Both the position numbers and the translations under genes were made by a program. The notes beneath the pieces are model-generated. The model saw only the letters and a program-made list of their open reading frames with translations, was not told the origin of the DNA and made no database searches. Of a stretch of DNA of 64,000 nt, positions 30,626 to 39,900 are shown one piece after another (position 1 is the first letter of the stretch; each line of letters starts with the position of its first letter). The stretch comes from Hetaerina americana (taxonomy: Eukaryota; Arthropoda; Insecta; Odonata; Calopterygidae), in NCBI GenBank assembly GCA_022747635.1, contig JAKTNV010000019.1:9421001-9485000 (forward strand), read 5' to 3'.

Positions 30626-31540
30626 CAGGGTTCGTCCGGAAAATAAGTGTACTGATTTTTTCCCGCCGCTCCAGGCGCGCCCAGCACCGCTCTGACGGGC
30701 TGCGATTGGAGGGGGGTTTGTTGGCAAGCGACGGTGAAAAAGGCAGTCGGCTCTGAGCTGTGGTGTAGTGAGGAGCTCTGTTAACGCGAACCTCCACGCT
30801 CGACCCACGTCACGGAACGCGATGCCGAAGTTTTTGGAGCAGCGTTATTCCATCAAATTTGCGGTAAAGCTTGGGAAATCGTCTACCGAAACTGTCGGTA
30901 TGATTAACCAGGCTTACGGGGAGTCAGCCATGTCCAGAAACATGATCTTTCGGTGGCACAAGATGTTCGTGGAGCGCAGAGAAGAGGTCGACGACGAACC
31001 ACGGCCTGGACGCCCATCAACGACACTCACCGACGAAAATGTGCGAAAAGTTCGCGATGTACTGAACTCTGATCGTCGTCTTAGTATTCGGATGATAGCA
31101 GAGCAGTGTAATGTGCCAAAAACAATAGTGCACGAGATTATTAGGGAGCAATTACAGATGCGAAAAATTTGTGCAAAGTTGGTGCCGAAAGTGCTCAGTG
31201 ATGATCAAAGACTCAATCGTTTGGAAATCGCGACACAACTTGCGGATCACAGAAAAAATGATCCCGGCACCACCGGACTTCTTTCTGTTCCCGAAGCTAA
31301 AGAGGAGTTTGAAAGGAACGCGATACGGGACTTTGGACGCCGTCAAAGAGGCCGTGACGACGTGTCTTCGAGAGGTTCCCGATGATGCCTTCGCGGGAGC
31401 GTTCCAGGAATGGGAACGCCGCTGGAACAAGTGTATCGACTCACAAGGGTTCTATTTTGAGGAATATTAGCTTAAGATATGTAAAAGTGTAATAATTTTT
31501 TTTCCTGAGCTCAGTACACTTATTTTCCGGACGAACCCTG
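30626..31540 (+). mobile_element. Mariner derivative, 915 bp, internally deleted
   Basis: Inverted ends at 30626-30655 and about 31511-31540 start CAGGGTTCGTCCGGAAAA on the left, with the complement on the right, flanked by TA (30624-30625 and 31541-31542). The element is about 400 bp shorter than a complete mariner because the catalytic centre of the transposase is deleted. The ends are almost perfectly preserved, so it could be mobilised by a related active transposase. A second, shorter derivative of the same family is at 49738-50287. Confidence 0.92.
30822..31473 (+). pseudogene. Mariner transposase with catalytic core deleted
   Basis: The ATG at 30822 starts MPKFLEQRYSIKFAVKLGKS. The N-terminal DNA-binding half is intact: NMIFRWHKMFVE and the PGRPST linker lie between the two helix-turn-helix segments, followed by LSIRMIAEQCN and KLVPKVLSD. 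At HRKNDP (about 31266) it jumps to the region before APPDFFLFPKLK, which is in another frame, so both DNA and frame are lost. The first two catalytic aspartates are missing. The C-terminal part ends WNKCIDSQGFYFEEY at the stop. The protein could at most bind ends. Confidence 0.88.
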
Positions 31541-31542
31541 TA

Positions 31543-31900
31543 AAACACTATATCGTGAAATTTAACACATTATCATTCTGATAAAAGCTCTGGGTATGTC
31601 GATGTCTCCATGGTGATACTCTAGTGGCAAAACAAGCTCTGGCTGAGTGAAAAACGATTATTTAGGCAGTCTTTGGTGAAAATTACTGAATTAGAATGAA
31701 AGAGATGAAGCCTCATAGTTTTGTCCGGGATAATTGACATCAGTGCTACCGGAAGACTTCAAAGGCCTCTTCTAAGTCGCATTGAACAAGTAACGACAGG
31801 CGCCGAGGCGAACGAATTACTGACATTGAAATATCAGCGAATAAGGAAGCAATCGAGTGGAGAGATGCGCCGATTAGTCAGAGATAGCATTGATGATTAA
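31543..31900. other. Anonymous DNA
   Basis: I see nothing identifiable between the mariner derivative and the SINE pair. Confidence 0.35.
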
Positions 31901-31904
31901 TGAT

Positions 31905-32000
31905 AATCCAGCAAATTAAGAGCGTAAAAATCATTCACCTTGACCGGGTTTCGAACCCGGATCCTTCCATTTCCCGCTTATTATTTCAGTTAAGCTACCG
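31905..32000 (-). mobile_element. tRNA-derived SINE (family B), minus-strand half of a head-to-head pair
   Basis: On the minus strand a head with B box GGGTTCGAAACCC (complement near 31945-31957) is followed by TGATTTTTACGCTCTTAATT, the family B junction. The head is truncated near its A box (GTAGCTTAACTGAAAT). It faces the copy at 32020-32191 across about 30 bases. Confidence 0.72.
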
Positions 32001-32019
32001 AGACTAAATGGCACCGGTA

Positions 32020-32191
32020 TCGGTAGCTTAACTGGATGAAGCACTCGGCCGGGCATGGAGGGATCCGGGTTCGAATCCCGGTCAGGGAGCATGATTTTTA
32101 CACTCTGAAATTGTTGTATTGTAATGAACATTAGCAAATCACTCCGTTAAAAGTTACTCTCGCGGCATCTCCCGCAGTTTCTTGGAATGTT
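32020..32191 (+). mobile_element. tRNA-derived SINE (family B), plus-strand half of a head-to-head pair
   Basis: Head with A box GTAGCTTAACTGG (about 32025-32037) and B box GGGTTCGAATCCCGG (about 32067-32081), then TTTTTACACTCTGAAATTG. The body continues through ACTCCGTTAAAAGTTAC to CTCCCGCAGTTTCTTGGAA. It is the best-preserved family B copy. A foldback element has inserted at its 3' end, duplicating CTTGGAATGTT (32181-32191). Confidence 0.78.
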
Positions 32192-32229
32192 TTGTCTCCG
32201 GCGTAACTGTATGGAAATTCCACATCATA

Positions 32230-32977
32230 CAGGATCCGTACAATAAGTATCGGGCCTGGTTCCAAAAGTCAAAATTTGTTGCAGTTAACATTACAATTAC
32301 TAAATAATCTTCAAATTACATTCCTCTTGAGCTGTGCTTTGAGGTTATAAAGTTGTCGAGAAAATCTTCATCTTTCTGGACGCAGTCCAAAATTTCTTGC
32401 GAAATATACATCGGCGACAGTTTACGTTCCTCGCTCAAGACTTTCGGCGCCAGCTTCGTGCAGACTTTCCTCATCGCAAGATCCTCTATTACAATGGTGT
32501 GGACGGTTCCGACTGAAAGGCCGGTCTCCTCACTGATAAGGGCGACGTTTAAACGCCTGTCAGAGTCCAAAACGTTTTTCACTTTGGCCACCTGAGCATC
32601 GGTTCGAGCGGTCGTCGGGCGTCCGACGCGGTGATCGTCTTCGACGAGCTCTTGGCCTCCTCATCATCTGGCATCATCCCCATAAGCCTGTTTAATGAGT
32701 TTTAATAAGGGCCTCCAATGCGCATTTCCCGAGTTTAACGCAAAACTTCAGAGCGTAGCGTTGCTCGACGGTGCGCTCCATGCTGGCGCGACGACACCAC
32801 AAACAATCACACGTCACAAAAATCCACCTCCTGTCTCAACGCATGCCCAGAGGCGACTGAACTGAAGTGCGCCTGAGTGATGGGGGACCCCTCTACCGAG
32901 CCGACCGGTCGAACCCCCATCCACCGCTCCGTTGAGGCTACAGCGAATCAGTCACGATACTTATTGCACGGACCCTG
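32230..32977 (-). mobile_element. Mariner derivative, 748 bp, nested in FB5
   Basis: Inverted ends: CAGGATCCGTACAATAAG from 32230, and the complement of CAGGGTCCGTGCAATAAG ending at 32977. The ends are flanked by TA at 32228-32229 and 32978-32979. The element is oriented on the minus strand and is missing the C-terminal half of its gene. Its ends are similar but not identical to those at 30626-31540, so it is a related but separate lineage. Confidence 0.82.
32316..32781 (-). pseudogene. Mariner transposase, truncated and frameshifted
   Basis: The ATG at 32781 begins MERTVEQRYALKFCVKLGK. Frameshifts interrupt the first helix-turn-helix region, and the later frame contains DSDRRLNVALISEETGL and KVCTKLAPKVLSEERKL. 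The frame ends just after DEDFLDNFIT, where a full-length protein would enter the TGDE motif, so no catalytic residue remains. Confidence 0.8.
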
Positions 32978-33054
32978 TAGCATACAAAGGAAAACTCCTG
33001 TAGCCGTAATAAGTTATTGCCGATCATTCCGCAAAGAAAACTACATTTTTTTTA

Positions 33055-33665
33055 TGATTTGTGAGAAAAGGAATTCCACGAAAGTGATCAACCACAACCT
33101 CTCAACCAGAATACCCTTCTTGAGTAGTTTGCGGGCATGTCACTTCTACACCAATGATCAACTGAAGACACTCACACACTCAAACCCGATTAGGATCCTT
33201 CACAGGGTTAAAGGGAATTCCTTAAGGATACCTTACGAACACACAAACTATACGTGAATGTTGACGGGAATAAATTCCGCGCTAGGGACGAACACATGGC
33301 TGACAAACTCACGTGCACCCGGGAAAACACTCGCTCATGCGTTCAAAAAAGGCATCGCTACTACTGGGAGAATATGACTCAATTTGAGTTAAAATTAGAA
33401 CGAAAAGAGCTGATAACAAACAGGAAAAGACAAAGGGAGCAAATAGTCAAGGTAAACAGTGTGCATGTGTTCATAAACCCAGGTATCCTTAATGGAGTCC
33501 CTTTAACCCTGTGAAGGATCCCATTTGGAACGAGTGTGGGTGTGTGTCAGTGGTTTTGCCACTGGCGAGGAAGTAACATTCCCGCAAACTACTACAGTAG
33601 GATATTTTGGACGAGAGGCTATGGTTGGTCACAGTCATGAAATTGCTTTTCCCACAAACTAAGTG
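33055..33665. repeat. Imperfect ~200-bp inverted repeat inside FB5
   Basis: 33055-33252 and 33462-33665 are inverted copies with scattered differences. The best blocks are GGATCCTTCACAGGGTTAAA (33194-33213) against its complement near 33500-33520, and GTAGTTTGCGGG against its complement near 33590. About 210 bases lie between them. Confidence 0.78.
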
Positions 33666-33675
33666 GGAAACCCAT

Positions 33676-33734
33676 GAAATAAGTAACTTTGTAATTCCAC
33701 ACACCCTGTGTGGAATTAAAAAGTTACTTATTTC
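33676..33734. repeat. Terminal hairpin of FB5
   Basis: 28-bp arms (GAAATAAGTAACTTTGTAAT... at 33676-33703 and the complement at 33707-33734, two mismatches) with a 3-base loop. AATTCCACACA in the arm also occurs in the FB1 arms. Confidence 0.85.
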
Positions 33735-33756
33735 ATTTCAATATCCTTGGAATGTT

Positions 33757-34814
33757 ACTGATGATAGCGATGAAATGGATTATCATTCGTTCAATGAAAT
33801 ATTTAATTTAAGTCATACCCATTGATGAGGAATCAATTCCTAATGGCATTTAAGAATGTCGCAATTTCATGAAATAACCTCTACTTTTGTTTAAAATCCC
33901 CAATTTAGGGCTAGGGTGGGTGGCATGTGGTCTTAGGACACCGTTGGAAGATGGGAGGTGTAGGAGGAAGTGTCTGTAGTGAGGAGGAATGCCGTAGCGT
34001 CAAATTGTTCTTCTCTCCCTTGATGGAGGACCACGCCCACGGACTATCGCTCAGAATTTATTTCGGAAAGGCTAGGAGCATTCGTAGATGACACATTGGA
34101 AATGTCGCCAGGTGCGAACTGGAATGCTTTTATCTATTCGGAAAAAAAACTGTGCAATCAATAAGAGTAATAATAATTAATAATAATCTTTCACAACCGC
34201 AAAATGAAAGCAACCAAATCAGCCTGTCTTCGAACAGATGTCCCCCAACAACGGGTCAAAATGGCGGCTGCTCCACCCCCAGGCTTGTTCTTCCCGCATG
34301 CACTCAACCCTCAAAGCCTTTCCCTTTCCGTGGGCCTCCGAGTAAACGGCATAATGGCACCCTTTCCTCCGGAAGGGGTTCGAGGTGACCTCGCAAGCTA
34401 GTCGGATTCGGGGGGGGGGGGAGGAAAGGGGTTCGTGTGGGAAGACTCGCCCTTCCACCAGTAATGACACGTAACCGCACACATCCCTCCGCCGCTGAAC
34501 TTTGACGCGGCATTCCTTCCAATTTTATTTGAAACCACGCCCTCTCCTAACAATTCTCCTCCACCTTGGAGCACTCTTCCTCACGCAGAAACACTTCCTC
34601 AACATAATTGCCGAACTTCCGGCTAACCCGTTCGAGCGAGCAGATATTGTCTTGTGTGGAATTTTATTGTTCCCCTGAGGACCTCTTTCCCCGGATTCCA
34701 GGTATTAGAAAACTATTGATTTGTTAATTTTTTCAAATGAAATAAACAGGGATGTTTTCAAATGAAAGGATCATTAAAATCCAAAGTCTCAACAACTCGA
34801 AGGTTGAAATTAAT
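33757..34814. other. Anonymous DNA
   Basis: No gene is supported. CAAAATGGCGGC at 34258-34269 matches the shape of a YY1/Pleiohomeotic-type site but is a single occurrence. C-rich segments give proline-rich chance frames. Confidence 0.3.
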
Positions 34815-35060
34815 AGGCTAGGATAGAGATCACCCAATACGCGCACTGCGCACAACGGGGTGTGAAACCCACACACCAGTTTAGGGGGCCAAGTCCTTTC
34901 CCTGTGCCGTCTGTTGTCACCCGGAAAGATCCGGGATCCCGAAAGACCCGGAAAGTCGCAAGGATTGAGTGATACTGAGAGTGCCCAAAGATACGTGCCC
35001 GGGATTCAAACTCGCGCCCTCCGGTTAGTGGCTTAACGCTTTGGATTACCACCTGCCCAA
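34815..35060 (-). mobile_element. tRNA-derived SINE (family D)
   Basis: On the minus strand a tRNA-like head starts GGGCAGGTGGTAATCCAAAG (A-box region) and contains B box GAGTTTGAATCCCGGGC (complement about 34998-35014). A body of about 180 bp follows, including a TTTCCGGGT/TTTCGGGAT repeat. No target duplication was identified. Only one copy is present in the window. Confidence 0.6.
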
Positions 35061-35583
35061 AAGTGGCATGAATTGAATAATAATTAAATGGCCTTAATAA
35101 TTACTGAAAATTAAATAAAACGCATAATATGCTCTTAGGGAAAAAATTATACCTGAAGAAAAACTTAAGCAAGACAGACACGTCATTTGCATGGACATAA
35201 TTATGTTTTCAACGTTAAAACACACATTGAAAAATAAAATGAAATTGTTTAAATACATGGAAAAGCAATAAAATATTAGTCGCTATTAAAATAATTGCGC
35301 TCAACTTTTTTCAATTGCAGTCAATTGGTACAATGATACATTTTTTAAACTTAGCATGACATTGACGAGTACCTCAAATAATCCTGAAGCCTAATAATTG
35401 GACCAATGTTACACTCATAATTATCTGAAGTAATAAATGAGTTACCTGTGGCCTTCAGTTAATGATTCTATTTATGATTGTCTCGCAGACTATTAATAAA
35501 GAAATTAAATGCCGCCAGTAATAGGCAGTAGGTATAATGGTTTGGTGTACCGTGGGAATGTTGCAGTCATGCTGAATGCAATA
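35061..35583. other. Anonymous AT-rich DNA
   Basis: I see no gene or repeat in this stretch. Confidence 0.4.
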
Positions 35584-35585
35584 TA

Positions 35586-36553
35586 CGAGGGCGGTTCAAT
35601 AAGTACCCGTGTTAGAAATGAAGAAAACATTTTTACAAAAATATTTTTTTCATTTTTCAACATAGTCCCCTTTTAGAAAGATGCACTTCTCCCAACGTTC
35701 CGGCCATTTTTTTAACCCCTCCAAAAAATAGGATTTGTCGAACTCTCCAAAATACGCCTCTGTCTCGGCGATAACTTCCTCGTTTGAGATAAATTTTTTT
35801 CCCGCGAGCCATTTCTTCATGTTAGGGATTAAGAAAAAGTCGTAGGGAGCCAGATCGGGTGAATACGGGGGGTGCGGCAGCAATTCATAACGTAGTTCAT
35901 GCAGTTCGGCGGTGACAACTCCGGATGAATGTGCGGGTGAATGCGGCCGTGTCTCCTTCATTTTTTTGTCAAAGCGGTCCAATAACTCAATGCAGTATTT
36001 CTCAGTGATATTTTTCCTTTTTCTAAAAAATCCATGAGGATGACACCATTTGCATCCCAAGAAACCGTCGCCATGACCTTACCGGCCGATCGGACCATCT
36101 ACGCCTTCTTTGGAGCAGATTCACCGGGAGAAATCCATTGTTTTGATTGTTGCTCAGTTTCTGGTGTGTAATGATGAATCCAGGTTTCATCAACAGTGAT
36201 AACTCGACGCAAAAACCCCTTTGGATCTCGCTTAAATTGCTGCAAACTCTTCTTCGAAGTTGACAGCCGGATCAGCTTGTTGTCCACCGTGAGCAATTGC
36301 AGCACCCATCGGGCCGACAATTTTTTCATCGCCAACTTATTATCTAAAATATTATTTGCCATTCCGGTCGACACACCCACGGCCTCTGCTACTTCGTGAA
36401 CTTTCGTTCGTCGATCAGCGAGAATCATGGCGTGGACCTTTTGAATGATTTCCTCGGTTATCACGTCTGCCGGGCGTCCTGGTCGCTCCTCATCAAAAAC
36501 AGATGTTCGCCCACGTTTAAATTCGTTGAATCAAAGATGTTGGCATCTAGGGC
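35586..36553 (-). mobile_element. Mariner copy, 5'-truncated
   Basis: A third mariner type. The 3' terminal repeat is at the left (CGAGGGCGGTTCAATAAGTA from 35586, preceded by TA at 35584-35585). The 5' end, including its terminal repeat and the N-terminal part of the gene, is missing beyond about 36553. The proteins of the other mariners here share few motifs with it. Confidence 0.82.
35650..36553 (-). pseudogene. Mariner transposase (SETMAR-like group), frameshifted
   Basis: Reads FNEFKRGRTSVFDEERPGRP, then KVHAMILADRRTKVHEVAEA (second helix-turn-helix), VITVDETWIHHYTPE (first aspartate; the usual TGDE is changed to TVDE), a frameshift near 36060-36100, PPYSPDLAPYDFFLIP (third aspartate) and WEKCIFLKGDYVEK at the C-terminus. 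The middle HxDNAxPH motif is degraded: the frame has KKMKETRPHSPAH with no aspartate at that position. N-terminus absent, one frameshift and catalytic changes: inactive. Confidence 0.85.
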
Positions 36554-37285
36554 GGGCGCGAAACCAATGCATTAATTGGCTGCACTAAGAGAGATACCCT
36601 TGAAAGTGGTCCCCATCAATCACTCTCTAAAAGGAGTCTGCTTCACCGTTCCAACGGTCGTTTGGTCTCTTGGCCATCCGCACCCCGCAGCCTTGGCCCA
36701 CAGTTCACCGCCACCCCACTCCAATAAAATTCGACGCCGTTTGCTGATTCTTCGGAGAACGGCACCGCGTCGATGACTTGCATAAAATTATCGCCGTCAA
36801 ACTCAATGTTTGACGTTTCATCAGAAAGTGGGCCCACGTGGTAATGACTTACCCTTTGAAAAAATGTTCGCAACCACGTATATTAATTGTGGTTTTTGGT
36901 CCATAAGAATCACTCGTGACCATCTGAACATATTCTCCCCTCCGCTAAGTCCCCACTAAATTTAAAGCCAATTAACAAACATGGTATTGGGCATTCCTTT
37001 CTCTAAATAGTATTGCGTATTTGTCGACAAAAGAGCCAAGCCATGGCCATTGTGAAAGCTGGCTCTCCAATCAGCATCTAAGGATCTAAGTGGGCAGAGG
37101 TCTCACCGCGCACGTTGCGATAGGGTCTGGGAAAGGTCAAACGCCCCAACCAGGTGACAGTGGCACTGCCAGTAGACGACTTTCACTCCGCCTGCTGCTT
37201 TGTTGCGCGCGTCACCAAGAGGAATTCCCTGTATTTAAGGACTAGGGAGTCAACATCGCCAATTTGATTAGCATGTTTATTACGT
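36554..37285. other. Anonymous DNA
   Basis: No gene is supported between the mariner and the SINE. Composition is balanced and I see no repeated segment. Confidence 0.35.
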
Positions 37286-37296
37286 TTCTTATTTCA

Positions 37297-37737
37297 TAGT
37301 AGTAGTAGTTTTGAGGGGAGGCGACCGACAGCTAAGGTCATTTTCGCCATAGGGTAAGGACAGGAAAGGATGAAGGGTGGAGAGAAACCCGGCGTCGGCA
37401 TTAGCCTACTCTTTACGAAAGGCGCCAAGGGGTCCGCGGCTTAACGTCCCATCCGACGGACGGCGTACTCACTCAAAGTGCCCTCCACAAAGCCCCTCAA
37501 GTAGGGATCGAGATACCTCTGAAAAATATTCAACACCGCCGGGATTTGAACCCGCGCCCTCAGGGTGGGAAGCCAGTACGTTAGCCCCCGCACCAGCATT
37601 AGTTTTGGTTTTAACAAAGCCTTCAGGTATTTCCCAATTTTCAAAACATTCATACACCATTTTAAAGAGAATTTCTTTCATTTTATCTCCATAGTTTTTT
37701 AACTATCATCCGGAGATTAACACCATCTCGATCCCCT
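37297..37737 (-). mobile_element. tRNA-derived SINE (family A), young copy with 11-bp TSD and an internal insert
   Basis: Flanked by TTCTTATTTCA at 37286-37296 and 37738-37748. The sequence matches 5496-5805 almost base for base. The difference is that the head is split by an extra ~131 bases (37596-37726) between two CACCA repeats (37591-37595 and 37722-37726). On the minus strand the insert encodes MVYECFENWEIPEGFVKTKT, which resembles the region before the catalytic motifs of a LINE reverse transcriptase. Confidence 0.88.
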
Positions 37738-37748
37738 TCTTATTTCAT

Positions 37749-38159
37749 TTTCTTCACTGTGGGAATATTTACAACTAAACTCAAACACAATAATCAACCC
37801 GAATGTTGGTTTGTCAGGAGATGGCAGAGATCATGCCCATCTTAGCTACGACGTGAATTTCATACACCAAGAGGCCAGCGAGTAATCCCCATCTCTCTTC
37901 GTATGGGTAAACTGCTTGGATTCAAAATGAAAATGTCAGAAGACATCTCCGGGCATTCATACGTGAAATCCTCTTGGTCTACATCAAGCCGATTTTCCTA
38001 GCCACTAGGCTACCACACAAACCCATTTTTACCTCATTTCTTTTTTTCAGTTTACCTACATACTATTCCTTTGTAACACCTACCTCCCATATGAAGTCGA
38101 AAGTGCAGATAATTTACGCCTAAAGGTAGAACTCTTAGTTATAATTAATTAATTTATTT
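37749..38159. other. Anonymous DNA, possible degraded SINE
   Basis: CTAGCCACTAGGCTACCACAC near 38001-38021 could be the complement of a tRNA-like head, but no B box is convincing. No gene is seen. Confidence 0.3.
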
Positions 38160-38315
38160 AATGACTTCATTGGGGCGAGATTGAGACCCTCCCTTTATTA
38201 TATTCCCTTCTTACACCCAAGCCCTAGGTGGAGGAAAACCTACCTAGGTGGGTTTTCGAACACACGACTTCTTAGTTGGCAGGAAAGGACGTTATCCCGC
38301 CGCCACTGAGGTTGA
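38160..38315 (-). mobile_element. tRNA-derived SINE-like element (family E)
   Basis: On the minus strand AGTGGCGGCGGGATAACGTC is followed about 30 bases later by GTGTGTTCGAAAACCC, an A/B-box-like pair. A body with a small hairpin (CCTAGGTAGG...CCTAGGG) follows. Single copy, so the call is tentative. Confidence 0.45.
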
Positions 38316-39689
38316 AAAATACGTAATTGATCTAATTAAGTGTGACTGAATGATCATGTAAATTGCGAAAATGTCGCACGTTTCGTGCAACACCCAAGGG
38401 CATCTGATTCGCTCCGATAATGGCGCACACCTCACACGACGGCCACCTTTCTGGCAACCGCCCTCCCTAGCAGCGGCCGCGTGGTTTGGACACCCCCGCC
38501 GCAGCCCCTCCTCCCACTCGCCCACACAATCGGACGCCCTGGCCCGCCCTCTGCCGCGCAATTGTCGTAACCCCCCCCCCCACGTGCCCAAGAAGCCGAA
38601 GAAGAGCAACTCTGGTTCGTCGTCCCCCCCAAACTGTCCCCTGCCTCCCCGCTTCGCACACTGCCAACTCCCGACATCTTTGCCTTCCTACGCTTCCTCC
38701 CTCGCCTTGCTCCGTCCCATCGTTCGGTGCCCCCTGGATCACACCAGATGGAAGGCTCTTTCTTTCTTCAAGAAAACGTCGGGGAAATTATAACTTTTGG
38801 CTCAGCTTGAGATTATTTCCTGCGAGTAGCTTTGTTGTCGAAGTTTTGCGCAAAGGCCGCTTCTTCTCTGCTTCGCGGTATCAAATCAAAACCACGGACG
38901 GGCATTATTTGGAGGAATGTACTATAAAAGTTAATATGAAGTCATTATCATTAGTGTTGTATTTTGGTGGCCTATTTAAATCATAGAGTTACGGTGTCGT
39001 TTTTTAATATTGAAAGTAAGTCATTTATACGAACAACGGGCACAAGTTAAAAATCCTATGCATACGTAGCGAGATGTTACATAACTTGTAAAAGAAGACC
39101 ACATTTCATCTCCCCAATTCAAGTTTCCTATCCTAGAAGACAGCGGAGTGTCTTTGACTCTATATAGCATAAAAACACTGGACATATATACGAGACTCGT
39201 AAGACAAAATATATATTTTTTAATGGTTAATTCAGTATGCCAGTAAAAATATCAATCATCGGGTGGGCCTTTGGGGTCCTCATCTGGTCCGCCGTACATT
39301 TAGTTTTAATGTCCGCAAAAGTGTCGAATCCAACTTAAATTTCACCCAAATTATTTCTGCAATTTTTCGAAAGTCAAAGTTAGTTTTTCGATGTACACAA
39401 AATTAACACCCCTACACGAAGCCGATTCGGCCTATCTAAGAGACAACCTTATAAACCACTCTACAATAAATCCTTCTTTAAATTTATATACATTCCAATT
39501 GGGTCCAAAACACTTTCAATGAATGTTAACTGATTTAGTTTTTGCCATCCTGTTTAAACGTTTTACTTAGCGGCATTTACTTCTAAAAACCTTAAGAGCA
39601 TTTGCTTTGCTCAACATGATCATCGTTCCGTACTTATCCTATTGATCTTTTAAAGCGCTCAGCAATAAATTCAGCCCCCCTGCAGACTG
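38316..39689. other. Anonymous DNA
   Basis: 38420-38720 is C-rich and yields proline- and arginine-rich frames in several phases on both strands, which I treat as compositional. The remainder is AT-rich with no gene. Confidence 0.35.
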
Positions 39690-39900
39690 GCTAACTAATG
39701 CTTAAAAATCCTTAAAGGAGTGATTTCATGAATTGACCAGTGACTTTCATTTCCATCCCCAGTTCTTCCCGTGCCTCGTCAACCAACTCCTCCACGTACG
39801 TTGAATGGCACTGGTGATAACGGACATCCCTGTCATACCAGTTTTCCTAACGCCGCCCATCCCGACTCTCCACTACTACGACTCTCTTAAATGGAATATT
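39690..39900 (-). mobile_element. RTE-like LINE remnant, reverse transcriptase motif B region
   Basis: The plus strand GATAACGGACATCCCTGTCA is antisense to the GCPLSP segment, followed by matches to the AEEMIKEAWEELEVGMKV segment (GTTCTTCCCGTGCCTCGTC). Diverged and short. Confidence 0.6.

Larger units (their letters stand above)
32192..33745 (-). mobile_element. Large foldback element FB5 (about 800 bp without its nested mariner), 11-bp TSD
   Basis: CTTGGAATGTT occurs at 32181-32191 and 33746-33756. The left end begins with a tail (TTTTGTCTCCGGCGTAAC) matching the tail of FB1. The right end is ATTTCATTTCAATAT, matching FB1's right end. Inside are imperfect inverted arms (33055-33252 and 33462-33665) and a terminal hairpin (33676-33734) whose sequence resembles the FB1 arms. 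A 748-bp mariner derivative has inserted into the tail. No clear ribozyme core is visible and no protein is encoded. It is interpreted as a longer member of the FB1 family. Confidence 0.78.

Noticed and set aside
33758..33778. Hammerhead core CTGATGATAGCGATGAAA
   Set aside because: The bases between CTGATGA and GAAA do not form a stem, and it lies outside the FB5 target duplication.
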